The notes: generated by a model not told the origin, from the letters alone. 64,000 nucleotides of DNA from Pleurostoma richardsiae (GCA_030052745.1 JANBVO010000015.1:434001-498000), one strand, 5' to 3'. Positions 23,028 through 33,443 are shown, numbered from the stretch's first letter. Numbers and translations are program-made.

Positions 23028-25065
23028 CTATACCTTCTCGTCCGAAGCTGAGATGACTGCATGCGTGCCTGCGTCGCTGTCGGACTCGCTAATTGCGCCC
23101 TGTAGCGACCGCGCTGTCTTCCTGTCTTCCCTCACGACGGCATACCATGCTGCGGAAACTGAAACCAGGGTTCCACAGAGGATGCCGATGGAGCAGCAGT
23201 AGCTGACGCGGTATGTCGGCCCAAACTTCGACTGGTATATTTGCGGTCCCTATTGAGAATGCAAAGTCAATACAATGAATCTTAGTAGTTGTAGTAGATT
23301 GAGCCGGGACGACGTACGACTATACCCATCAATTGCGCACAGGCCTAGATGTGACTTGTCAGTAATGTTCTCACAGCTGCGAGGCGTCTGTCTTGAGTAA
23401 ACCAACATTCGTAAGCCCGATAGCGAATCCAGCGGCCGTCGTTCCCTTCGCAGCACGGATACGTTCTAACCAGACACCTCGAATTAACATCGGCTTCATC
23501 AGATCAGCAAAGTCTTGACGCACCTGGCCATAGGATCGGGAAGAAGCTCTGGGACGCTGCGGTAGCGATCATGACAAAGATGTACTTGGCGACGGCGTTC
23601 TTCACCGTGATGAGCAAGATATAGCACACGATCTGCGTCGCCTCGACGCCCAGGCCGGCAACCCATGGGCTAAGCCGCCGAGTGTGGACGAAGAAGGCAA
23701 TGGTAAGAAGGATGACAAACACGAGCGTGAAGGGAGGCTGTGTCAGGATCAGCACACGCGATCGGGAAAACTCGAGCGAAGGCGCAATTGTACCATTGTC
23801 ATGACTTGGGAGATGGCTGTGTCGGATATCCCTAACTCGTAAATGACTGTTGGAAGCACGAAAGAGATGCCCCAGCCCCCAATGCCGTGGGTAATCCAAA
23901 TAAACAGGAACGGGACACAACTCGGCGTCTTAAGGACTTCGACTATCTGCTGCCGGTTCAGGGTCGGCGCCTTCATGGTCGGCGCCTGTTCGGGGAGGTC
24001 CGCGAGGAGAGCCTCGCGTTCTGGCTCCGATAGGAACTTCGCTCCTTCTGGGTCTTTGATCGGTAGTTAGTTCCTAGCCACACTACGATTGTGCGTTCTT
24101 GGATCCGACGACATACAGTTGGGTAGGAAGAAGAAAGTGACGATTCCGCACAGAATTGCTGGCATCCCTTCCAGGATGAACAGCTGTCCTCGAATGGTTA
24201 GTTCGCCGGAGCATTTCCCAAGATCTTCGGGATACGTACCCATCTCCAGCCGGCTAGCCCCTGTGTTCCGTTCATGAAGGAGATCGCGTACGCTATTCCA
24301 ATTAGCGATCAACAATCACGACATCAGACGGACCGAGGCTTCGCAGGCTTACCGAGGAGCCCACTAATAGTGCCAGAAAACATTCCGCAAGCGTAGAAGA
24401 AGGCCTAAGTGGTGTTAGTGCTTCGGTATCTTTGCGTAAGGGAGGGCATTGACGTACAATTCTCAGTGACAGCCTTTCAGTTGGATACCAGAAGCTAAGA
24501 TGATAAAGCACACCGGGGTAGAACCCGGCCTCCGCCAGACCCAGGAAGAAGCGGCAGGCCAGGATGCCAGCATAATTCTGCGTGGCGCCCTGACACATGG
24601 AGATAATCCCCTACTCTCCGATCAGCAAGCCGTGTCTATTAGAAACTAACTACAAACCCCTAGCATCTATGCCAGACAACATACCCAGGTAACCATGATG
24701 CGGCTCATCCACACTGAAGGTGAGAAACGTTTCAGTGCGAGAGTGGCCAGCGGCTCGGCGAACATGTAAGGGTAGTAAAAGATGCTCAGCGCCCAGGCCC
24801 ACTGGGAGCTGGACAAGTTGCCGAGCTGTTTCTTGATGCCTGTCCCCTGCTCAAGGTTCATGATCGCCGAGTTGCTAATGTTGCCGACGTGCACCCGCAT
24901 GACGAGATAGACAAAGGAATACCACAGCAGTAGCCTCTTATCAACTTTGCGGTGCGCCCTCTTCAGCAGCGGCTTCTCATCGGCGGGAGACAGGGCGCTT
25001 CCGTCCCTGCCTTTGGCTGTGAACACGCCCATTGTGAGTGAGATTGTTGGATTCCTAGGGGGCAT
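23028..25065 (-). CDS. MFS transporter, Dal5 (allantoate permease) type
   Basis: Plasma-membrane anion symporter of the Dal5 group. Nine exons: 25065..24685, 24610..24458, 24404..24353, 24292..24240, 24183..24117, 24053..23794, 23737..23524, 23465..23407 and 23249..23028. They sum to 486 aa in one frame. The family sequence runs through every junction: VTW/GIISMCQGA, RI/AFFYACGMFSGTISGLLA, YAISFMNGTQGLAGWRW/LFILEG, FFFLPNYPEGAKFLSEPE, SQVMTM/PPFTLVF and PILWPERIRAAKGTTAAGF. The exon 8/9 junction is uncertain: a few residues of the usual conserved glycine-rich turn are missing with the simplest donor (GTTGGT). The start could also be the ATG 33 nt downstream, at MGVF. Intron density is unusually high for this family. 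It is divergent from the 2OG oxygenase gene. Confidence 0.9.
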
Positions 25066-25867
25066 GTATAGTGTACAGACTCAGTGGGCTGGATAGAATA
25101 GGATACGGAGTTGTTATTAAAGAGCCGGTCAGTTCGGGTCTGCTCAATCACTTCCGAATTACGGCCATCATTATCATCTTCTTCAGCTTTTGCCCGCTGC
25201 TTTGGCCCTTGCCCGTCCTTCGGGGTCTAGCCAAGCTGTTAATGGAGCCAGCACCCAGCACATCCTCCTTGATCGGAACTACCTCGCCACTCCTGCGATT
25301 CCGAGGGACTTCCTTAAATAGGCGCTCAACTCGAAGTATTCCTGTTAATACGCCATAAAAGACCTGACCCGCGGGCTAACAGACGTCGGGCACGCCATAC
25401 TGCGGGGCGATTGCTACAGTTCGGGGCGAGCCCAACGGTCACGGTTTCGGGATAAGGCGTCAAGCGCCGAGATGTCACTATTCCCGTCTCACGGAAGTTG
25501 CATGCGACGGCGTGGGTTACTAGCCGGCGCTGGCAGGCCTGCTATACCCGGCCGTGAGCCCGGTCCGGCATCCTGAGCTTGGGGACGGCCGTTAGCGCCG
25601 AATCGTCATTGTCTCCGGGTATGGCGTGCTCCGCATTGTGCTGCCCGGCGATGGCGTGCTCTGCCTATCTGGATATTTGCCCCTACACGTCAAGTCGCGG
25701 AAATTGACGGTCGGAAACGAGCCGATCACTCTTTGCGGGGTTGACTGTTAATGATATTTAACTAGGTCTGAGTACATGGGCTGCCCCTGGGCCTCCTACA
25801 GAGCCAATGTTAGCCCTATCAACTTCTTCAAACATTGAAACGATTCTCTGAAGCTTACCTGCCCCTC
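25066..25867. promoter_or_regulatory. divergent promoter region, Dal5-type transporter / 2OG oxygenase
   Basis: An 802-bp region between two divergent starts, rich in CGG and CCG triplets. An 11-bp direct repeat ATGGCGTGCTC is at 25621-25631 and 25651-25661, three helical turns apart. The shared region suggests joint control of the enzyme and carrier. Confidence 0.5.
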
Positions 25868-27201
25868 ATGCCGTCCGCCTTGCCACCACCGGCCCCTCCT
25901 CTGCCAAAATGGCAGCGCCCGGCCAAGACGAAAGAGAGCCTTCCCTGGGCTGATATCGCCGTCATCGACATGGGCAGGTTCGATGAGCCTGGCGGCAAGC
26001 AGGAGCTGGCAGAAGACCTTCGCCAGGCAGTAAGGGCCATCCATCACACGAGCAATAACACTCGACGGAGGTTGACCTTGTTCGTGATACAATCAGGTAC
26101 ACGAGACGGGATTCTTCAGCCTCATTAACACAGGCTTCTCTTCAGAAGAAGTGGAACGTCAATATGACATCGGGCAAGGTTTTTTCAATCTCCCGCCCGA
26201 GGACAAGAACAGGCCCGGGAACCGCTGCGACTTCTCAAAGGGCAACTATTTTGGATATCGAAGCGTAGGTCCAGAGGAACCCCCCCACCCCCCGCTCCCT
26301 GCGTATACCACCGGGAACCCTCAGACTCACAATTCTCTGGCGCAGAACAATGATAAGAAGATGATGGGAACGGACGTCCTTAACAATTCCGAGTCGGTTA
26401 ACATTCCCAAGTTCATCCCGCAGTATGCGAAAGAGCCCTTTCATCCGTTCTTCCAGCCATACCGGCAAGAGATTGAGAGCTTCTCCCGGGTGAGTGACCC
26501 CTGTGACAGGCACCTGTCAGTGGCCCTGTAGGGACCTCAAAAACGGGCTAACCAGGCTGCATAAGCGATCCCTCGAGCTCGCAAGCAAAGTGTTCACGCT
26601 CTTTGCCATCATCCTGGAGCTGCCAGAGGACTACTTCTCCTCTCGGCATGCGTACGAGTCCCCGAGCGAGGATCACCTCCGTTATATGGGATACCACCCG
26701 AGACCTCTCGCAGATGACCTCAAGGTGGAGAAGAACTGGTCTCGTGCCCACACGGACTTCGGCTCCCTGACCTTGCTATGGAGCCAGGACGTTGCAGGGC
26801 TGCAGATTAAGACCTCGTCAGGCGAGTGGCGCTACGTGCCGCCCGTCGATGGCGGCATTGTCTGCAATGTCGGCGACACCCTTGACTTCTGGTCCGCCGG
26901 CTACCTCAAGTCAACGATCCACCGGGTTATCCGGCCCCCCGAGGACCAGGCCCAGATATTCCGACAGGGCCTCTTCTATTTCGTGCGGCCTGGGGACGAC
27001 GTCGACATCAAGCCTGCGCCATCGCCGTTGCTGCGGAGACTAGGTCTCTTGAAGGATTGGCCGGAGGACTCGGCACCGGTCACGGGGCTGCAGTACGTGC
27101 GAGAGAGAGTGAGGGACTACCATGACCATGACGATTATGCGGACAAAAGGGGCCAAAAGTTCAAGGTTGGTAACCTGGAGATTGAGGACCAAGCTGCCTG
27201 A
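25868..27201 (+). CDS. 2-oxoglutarate/Fe(II) oxygenase, isopenicillin N synthase-like
   Basis: Non-heme iron dioxygenase that couples decarboxylation of 2-oxoglutarate to substrate oxidation. Exons 25868..26029, 26097..26264, 26346..26489 and 26566..27201 give 369 aa. The N-terminal DIOX domain has ETGFFSLINTGF and ESVNIPKFIP. The catalytic core shows the iron triad His220-x-Asp222 (HTDFGSLTLLW) and His277 (TIHRVIRPP). GLFYFVRPGDD follows where the 2OG-binding Arg is expected. The third intron needs acceptor AAG at 26565 to keep frame. The second intron (81 nt) is a multiple of three and stop-free, so its retention would yield a longer protein. Family members act on gibberellins, alkaloids and other secondary metabolites or xenobiotics. 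The substrate is unknown. Confidence 0.92.
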
Positions 27202-27779
27202 GGTGGGTTAAGCGTAAGAACATCTTGGCGCCTGATTCACATGAGGGGGTGTATTCGAACTGTACCTCCGCATTAGGATATATGGCACGTTTCTACCCCG
27301 TCGAGACCGGACTGCTAGCCTGACTGCCGCTGCCGTACTCTTCGGGAGCACGCCCGAGGCAAGCACCTACCATCGGTAGCGAAGCTTTCAGGCGACCCAC
27401 AGCGGAAGTTTGCAAGAGGTCCGCCAATTGCAAAGCATTAAGAAACTGGCTTCACGCCGAGATTACAGGGGTCTGTCCTGATCGTATGCTCGGCCTTGTT
27501 TAGTCGAGGAAGAATGGCACCTATGAAGGAGCTGGAATGTTTTTAACCCGGGGCTTCGCTCCGAGGATCCTCCATAGACCTTGTCTTTATGTCCGGATCA
27601 ATGAACACGTTCAGTTGGTCGCAGTGTCGGATTTATCGGGATATTCGGCTCAGTCTAGCGATCGGCCGACAGATCTTGATCTAATCTGATCATCAGATAA
27701 AAGCCTCAGCTGTGATGGTTCCGCAAAGTCCGCTTAAGACTTGCAAGACTTGCCAATTCGCAGGTTCAAGAAGCCGAGG
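27202..27779. other. intergenic, upstream of AIF-like gene
   Basis: A 578-bp region with no gene. AT/GATC-rich words lie near 27670-27700, before the next start. Confidence 0.45.
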
Positions 27780-29376
27780 ATGATGAAAAGCCAGAGATTC
27801 TTGAGACGCGTGTGGCCGAAAGTATCAAAACGTCCACCTCCTCCAGTCAGCGCATGCCTCAGCATTCACACAACTTCGCGTGGTTCTCTGCGCTATCCCT
27901 TGCCTAATATGGTTTCTCCAGCTGTTCCTGCAGACAAGAAATTTAGGGTCTTGGTCGTGGGAGGCTCGTATGCCGGTCTCTCGACGGCTATGAACCTTCT
28001 GGATCTCTGCAGGGGCCGACCGGCGCGCATGTCCGCCGAAGATAACCATTCCGGCGTGAAGATCCCGATAGAAGTCACCATTGCCGACGAGCGGGATGGT
28101 TTTTGTAAGCCTGCATCGACCTTCCTTCCTATTTGACACGTCACTCACGCCAAGTAAACAGACCATCTTGTGGGCTCCCCTCTCGCGCTGCTCTCCCGAG
28201 GGTACGCGGACAAGGCGTGGGTCAAGTTTGATGAAATCCCAGCCCTCCAGTCGCCGAGCATTCGATACATTCGAGGAAGTGTCAAGACTGTGGATATTGA
28301 AACTAAGACAGCTACCTTCGCTGGGGACGACTCCGAGGAGGCCACTCATGAGAGCTACGATTTCCTCGTTGCTGCGTCGGGCCTGCGCCGCGTGTGGCCG
28401 GTTGTACCGCAGTCGCTTGACAAAGATGGTTACCTGCAGGAGGTGGAAAATAACATCCAAGCAGTTTCCGCTTCCAACAAAGGAGTTGTAGTAGTCGGTG
28501 GCGGTAAGCTGTTCAACCGCAACCTAAAAGCTCTCGCTATCCGCTAACCGTGCTCTTATCAGGTGCGGTAGGGATCGAGATTGCCACGGAGATGAAGGTT
28601 CTGTACCCGACAATCAAGGTTACGCTGGCTCACTCCCGCGAGAGGCTCCTGTCATCAGAGCCTTTGCCCGATGATGTCAAGGCAAAAGCGCTGGAGTTAG
28701 CTCGTGACGCCGGTGTAGAAATACTGCTCAAGCACCGCGTCGACAAGGTCGACCACATCACAGAGCCTGACGGCAGCGCCAGCAATATTATCACGTTTAC
28801 GAATCGGGAGGAGATCACGGCAGGCTATGTGGTCAACGCAATCTCCAGGGCTGTCCCTTCAACGTCTTACCTCCCAGAACAGTTCTTGGACGAGAGTGGT
28901 TACGCGAGGATTCGAGCAGAGTAATACACCCCCTTTTCATTCCCGGCGAGCTGCTTTCTAACTGAAGACTACAGCTTGAGCGTCGCCAGCTCGGACAGCT
29001 TACTGGACCACTTCGCCGTTGGTGATATTGCTCGCTGGTCGGGGATCAAGCGGTGCGGTGCTGCAATGCACATGGGCCACTACGCCGCCGTGAACATCCA
29101 CCAGCTGATGCTTAGGGACATGCTCGGGCACGAACCGAAGCTAATGGAGCTGCCAGAAATCCCACCGATGATTGCACTGGCAGTCGGGAACAGCGCGATT
29201 GCGTACGGGCCCCAAGGTATGGGCGTAGGGAAGGAAGTCAGCGACCACTTCTTTGGCAATGATATGGCTCTGAAGGGTATGTTCTCCCATATTTCCATTC
29301 TTTGACATGCTATCCGCATCTCTCTAACGAGTCTGCAGGCTGCTGGGATCAGTTAGGCCTCTCACAGGCATTGTAA
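27780..29376 (+). CDS. AIF/AMID (FSP1)-like FAD-dependent NAD(P)H oxidoreductase
   Basis: Pyridine nucleotide-disulfide oxidoreductase family, related to AIF-like NADH:quinone oxidoreductases. Exons 27780..28104, 28162..28503, 28563..28920, 28975..29276 and 29339..29376 give 454 aa. The FAD motif is VLVVGGSYAGLSTAMNLL. The NAD motif is split by the second intron and reads VVVVGGGAVGIEIATEM. The second FAD contact is HFAVGDIARW. The start at 27780 adds about 43 residues rich in Arg, Ser and Pro without acidic residues before the ATG at 27909, consistent with a mitochondrial presequence. The shorter form would be cytosolic. Both starts may be used. Neighbours are the 2OG oxygenase and tRNA-Val. 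Confidence 0.9.
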
Positions 29377-29689
29377 CCTGCATGCAAATAAGTACGATTA
29401 TGTTTTACTAGTAACGAGTGCAGCCAACACGTCAAAGGAAAAAGGGCAGTCGTACCGACTTTATTTATATAGAAAAGCTCAATGTGCATTTACCCGATTT
29501 GTACAGTATCAGTGTCGTCGCTCAGAGGTTCGTTCACGCATGATTAGACAGCGAGATGACCATGGTCAAATCATGCTGTTTATCTTAGCTACATCTATTT
29601 ATCTTGAAATTCATCGTCTGTAAGACTTGGTAAATGGAAAAAAGGGAAAGCGAAGTCAAAGACAGAGTAAAAACCAAAAAAGAACTTTA
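29377..29689. other. intergenic, AT-rich
   Basis: AT-rich 3' region of the AIF-like gene, ending at the tRNA-Val 3' side. No other feature. Confidence 0.5.
29676..29681 (-). terminator. Pol III T6 terminator for tRNA-Val
   Basis: A T6 run on the minus strand, 9 nt past the tRNA 3' end. Confidence 0.75.
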
Positions 29690-29782
29690 TACTCTTGCCG
29701 TGGATCGAACACGGAACCTTCTCGGTTGTAGGAGCACAGTGGACCTGTGAACGAGATGTCATAACCAGTAGACCACAAGAGC
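29690..29782 (-). tRNA. tRNA-Val(CAC) with intron
   Basis: Cloverleaf: acceptor GCTCTTG with CAAGAGT (one G-T pair), D-arm GTC/GAC, anticodon stem TCTCG/CGAGA, loop TTCACA-C with anticodon CAC at 29749-29747, T-arm CCGTG/CACGG around TTCGATC. A 20-nt intron (29745-29726) follows position 37. The mature length is 73 including the discriminator. Confidence 0.9.
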
Positions 29783-30424
29783 AGCTTTGAGCTACAAAAT
29801 CCTGCTGCCTGATTGGCGGCCGACGTGAAAGCCCACCTTATAAGGGCGGATACTGTGAGCCTGGTAGCAGTAGCCCACCATGCTAAATACCTAATTTCGC
29901 TGCTTCGTGTAGTTCCAGAATAGGCCGACTCCTGAGGCAGTGCGAAAGCTCGCAAGTCATGTGTGCATCGTGTCACTGCGGGAACTTCCTCCCGCCACGC
30001 TTCGTTATGTCGGCCATGGTCCAAGCCGCAGACGATGGAGCGGGCGTTATTTCTACGTCTTTAGGCACCCGAGTGAGCTGAGAGCAAACTGCCTGTTATC
30101 CCACGCTCGTCCCGGTCCTGGCGGACAGCGGCTAGCGATTCCTTGTTGCCCTATTCGGAAGGAGCAAGTCTTGGCAATCAATGGCGCTTCCAATGCCAAA
30201 ACGGAGTATTACGGAGTATTGATTGACGACCATCACGACAGCCTTCACGGCGGCTGACAAATGGCGCATCTGGCCTGACTTGTGGATGAAACCCACCATT
30301 CGCCGTCGTGGCAGCGCACCCATGGACACTCGCACTTCTCTTCATTCGTCCCTGTCACGTACCTCGTGCTCGCAAAAGCTCCCCTATATGCAAACATCGG
30401 AGCAATCCAGACCATCATCCGAGC
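29783..30424. other. intergenic between tRNA-Val and regulator-like gene
   Basis: A 642-bp region. It holds a tandem duplicate (see 30201-30220) and otherwise no recognisable element. Confidence 0.5.
30201..30220 (+). repeat. tandem duplicate of ACGGAGTATT
   Basis: Two perfect 10-bp copies head to tail. ACGGAGTA-like words are frequent in intergenic DNA and small-element ends of many ascomycetes, so this may be a footprint of an element. No terminal inverted repeats were found around it. Confidence 0.6.
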
Positions 30425-31409
30425 ATGTCGATAAGATTCATCCATGTATTCAACCCGGCAGAGGGGATGCCAGACAGCGAAGCCAGAACCGCGCACTCGC
30501 ATGCTGCCCACGAAGCACACGCCAGGGCGAGGCGGCTTCGTACAGCCAACCACCAGGCACTCAAAACAAGGCATAGCCTCTCCGAGAGAGGCGGCGGGTC
30601 AAGCTCCGATGCTAAAGGGATGGTCCCCGACCCTCTTCCGGGCCCAGTAGGGCCGCTATCTTCAAACCGCGCGGATCCCTTTGCCAGCTTCACGGGGGTC
30701 TCCCTGCCTGAGACAGATTTCCTGCTTGACCATTGTAAGTCCATCAGCATCCTCGTGCGTACACTTCTGAGCACCGGAAAGCCTATTCCCGCGGATCATG
30801 CATCGTTCTCCCTAAGAGTTGACGTCTCCTCAGATGTTAGAGCCGTCATCCCTTATATGCGTGTCCAATGTCTCGTGCTTGGACACTTGGAAAGGTACCA
30901 TGAGTCCATGGTCAAGGAGTGGGTCCCACTTGCTCTCACCGACCTGGGTTTTATGAGCGGCATTCTACTTGCCGCATGCCGCCATCTCGCCTCGCGCCAC
31001 CACCGGGAACAGTACTACAGCCAGCTGGCCACCTACCACAAGCTGACGTGTCTTCGGTCTCTCAGAGAGGCTATTTCTACCGAAACACAACTTTTTAGCG
31101 ATGCAACTGTTGCTAAAGTGATAGCCCTAGTGTTCGACGAGGTTAGAGCCCGGCCTTCAGCGACTTGGTCGATGACCGATGTGCTGACATGCCCTTCCTC
31201 CACTTACCCAGTTTCAGCTTGGTGATTTCGCGACAGTTAGGTACCACCTAGGAGGCGCAATTAGAATGGTTGAGCTTAATGGCGGTCCGCAGACGCTAGG
31301 TCTTAACGGCTGCCTCGAACATTTGTTTTACAGACTTGTCGACGACAAGAAGCTTTTGGATGCGAACCGTCACCCACAGGCCATTCTTCATGGCAAGACG
31401 AATATCTGA
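30425..31409 (+). CDS. fungal-specific TF-domain protein lacking a zinc cluster, short form
   Basis: Belongs to the fungal group that opens with a short motif like FVNxTNP, followed by an Arg-rich stretch and a TF-like helical region, but no Cys6 cluster. Exons 30425..31141 and 31212..31409 give about 304 aa. The N-terminus reads RFIHVFNPAEG, then HAAHEAHARARRLR. The central helices include GFMSGILLAACRHLASRHH. Exon 2 supplies YHLGGAIRMVELNGG. Relatives are usually longer, so this copy may be truncated or may continue in an unrecognised exon. The donor GTTAGA is weak. The role is probably regulatory but unproven. It lies head to tail with the SDR gene. Confidence 0.65.
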
Positions 31410-31722
31410 GGCTTGTTTATTCTCGTTTGAACGGTTGTCTTTCTTGGTGACGGGTGGCTGGGGGGATAACTGGAGGCACAGTACGGCTCAGCTAGGGACA
31501 CAAACACGCTTCGAGCTAGCATCAGTGCCAAGATGTGCGCCTTCCCGATCGGGAACATACTGCTGTGGGCACGGCTTCCGAGGGCATTTGAAATCAAGTA
31601 CAATCTATCTGTCCAGAACTATAAAAGAGCCTGAGTCTTGCGAAAGAGTTGAGCTCGGCCGTTGTCCTCTCAAGTCAAGGATCAGATTTCACCCAACTAA
31701 TACTCCTCCCATCACAAATATC
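31410..31722 (+). promoter_or_regulatory. upstream region of SDR gene with TATA box
   Basis: A TATAAAAG box at 31620-31627, 96-103 nt before the ATG of the SDR gene. It is the clearest TATA box in the window. Confidence 0.7.
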
Positions 31723-32806
31723 ATGGCAAACTTGAAGACTACTCTCCCACAGGGGTCTTTGGTCCTTGTGACAAGCGCCACCGGCTACGTCGCGTCTCAC
31801 GTTGTCAAGCAGTTCCTCGAACGCGGATATCGGGTGCGAGGCACGGTCAGAGACCTTGCAAAGGCATCCTGGCTGACCGAAGGCGTCTTCAAACCTTACG
31901 CGGAGACCGGCTATCTCAGTCTCACTGTCGTTCCCGACCTCGGCGCCGACCACGCCTTTGACGACTCTGTCAAGGGAGTGTCGGCTATTGTGCACATGGC
32001 CACGATTGCCTCCTTCGATCCTGACCCTAATAAGGTTGTGCCGCAGACCGTCGCCGGCATCACGTCGCTCCTGAACGCCGCTATGAAAGAGCCAACAGTG
32101 CGAGAATTTGTTTACACAGGCAGCATTGTAACCTCGACCATGGTTATACCGGGCCTCAGCACCCATGTCGAACACGACACGTGGAACGACCTCGCAGTTC
32201 AGCTGGCCTGGGCTCCTCCACCGTACGAGCCTAGCCGTGGCTTTATCGTGTATATGGCCAGCAAGGTTGCTGCCGAGAAGGAGTTCTGGGCGGTGACTGA
32301 GCGACAGCCGCACTTCACGGTCAACGTCATTAGCCCCGCCACTATCTTCGGCCCGCCCCTGAACCAGAAGCACCTCGTCAAGAAAAGTGCTTTTGTCACA
32401 GCGCTCTGGAATGGTGACACTGATGAACTGAGCCAAATACCAGCAAGTAAGTCCCCGAAGCGAGATGTCTGACGTTATAAATTGGTCGGGTGACTGAACC
32501 ATAACAGCATACGTCATAGACGTGCAGGACGTGGCGCTGTTGCATGTTGCGGCAATCCTGGACCCGGATGTCAGGGGTGGGCGTCTCCAGGCTTGGGGTT
32601 GGCCCTGCAACTGGAACGATATTCTGGCCATCTTGCGGGAAATCCGGCCGGACAGGAAGTTTGTGTCCGACTTTCCAAACTCTCAGCAACTCAGCTTGAC
32701 AACGGACCATGGTCCAGCGCTTGCTCTGTTGAAGAAGTGGTGTCAGCAGGACGGATGGAGATCCCTCAAACACACGATTGCAGATAGCTTGATCGGGCTC
32801 GAGTAA
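31723..32806 (+). CDS. NAD(P)-dependent ketoreductase/epimerase (extended SDR)
   Basis: Dihydroflavonol-4-reductase/aldehyde-reductase-like extended SDR that reduces carbonyls to alcohols. Exons 31723..32446 and 32508..32806 give 340 aa. The cofactor motif is VLVTSATGYVASHVVKQFL; the first Gly of the usual TGxxGxxA motif is Ser here. RGTVRDLAKASWL follows, as expected for an NADP-binding Arg. Upstream Ser is probably in FVYTGSIVTS, and the catalytic YxxxK is YMASK. The C-terminal exon has TYVIDVQDVALLHVAAI, typical of the family. It could be a tailoring enzyme; the substrate is unknown. Confidence 0.93.
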
Positions 32807-33291
32807 CCCAGGCTTAGGATAGAGCTCGCATTAGGGCAGTAACACGGTCCTTTACTCTAACAAAGGTTGTACGCGGGGCGAACCACTCCAATAAGCACAT
32901 ACGGACCTGACCGACGCCTAAGGGAAGCCGTCAAGAACTAGTCACTTGCTAGGACTAGACCTAGAGGGCTCAAGAGAGGTGAATTCCAAAGGCTGACTTA
33001 GTTTGCCCACCAATTTCAGCCTTCTGGAGTAGCAAAGGTCGTGAATGACTTAGAGCTATAGAGCGAACAGCAGCTCACCAAGAGAGCAGGAGAGCTCCGG
33101 CCGTGGCGAGCAATAAGAACAGTGGGTGCGCTCGCTCAGTGTACAGTACCATCCATTCATGGCATACGCCGAGGATGCGGAGTCGGGCTAACGTACGGTC
33201 TAAAATTTTACACTATCGTGCATCATCTCTTTATCGCGGCATAAGGTAAAGGAGATCAAGCAAAGGGAAAAAGGAGGCAAAAAAAGATGCT
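32807..33291. other. intergenic, 3' of SDR and of tRNA-Leu
   Basis: A 485-bp region with no gene. It ends with the tRNA-Leu Pol III terminator. Confidence 0.5.
33279..33285 (-). terminator. Pol III T7 terminator for tRNA-Leu
   Basis: A T7 run on the minus strand starting 7 nt past the tRNA 3' end. It argues that the unusual tRNA gene is still a Pol III unit. Confidence 0.8.
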
Positions 33292-33443
33292 TGACGAGAG
33301 TGGGACTTGAACCCACGCGGATTTCTCCACTAGGAAACACTGTTAAGGATGTGCCTTAACCTAGCGCCCTGATTTGTTGTTAGTTTGATTCTGAGAATCA
33401 GAGAGACAATGTCAACTTACATAACCAACTCGGCCATCTCGCC
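33292..33443 (-). tRNA. tRNA-Leu(AAG) with two introns, one in the D-loop
   Basis: Class II tRNA. Acceptor GGCGAGA pairs with TCTCGTC (one G-T). Box A (TGGCCGAGTTGG) is intact. The D-stem GCC is separated from its partner GGC by a 52-nt insertion at 33420-33369. After that come anticodon stem CTAGG/CCTAG, anticodon AAG at 33357-33355, and a canonical 18-nt intron at 33353-33336 whose CTTAA can pair with the anticodon region. The variable arm is GGA/TCC, T-arm GTGGG/CCCAC around TTCAAGT, discriminator A. Removing both insertions gives exactly 82 nt with every helix intact. The D-loop insertion is described as its own feature. A pseudogene is possible, but no arm is damaged and a T7 terminator follows. 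Confidence 0.85.
33369..33420 (-). other. 52-nt spliceosomal-type intron inside tRNA-Leu D-loop
   Basis: On the minus strand the insertion starts GTAAGT, has ACTAAC at 33384-33379 (branch A about 11 nt from the end) and ends CAG. All three match the consensus used by the protein-coding introns of this window. Its length is also typical of them. It lies just after box A, between GGTTAT and GGCGCTAGG. Confidence 0.8.
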
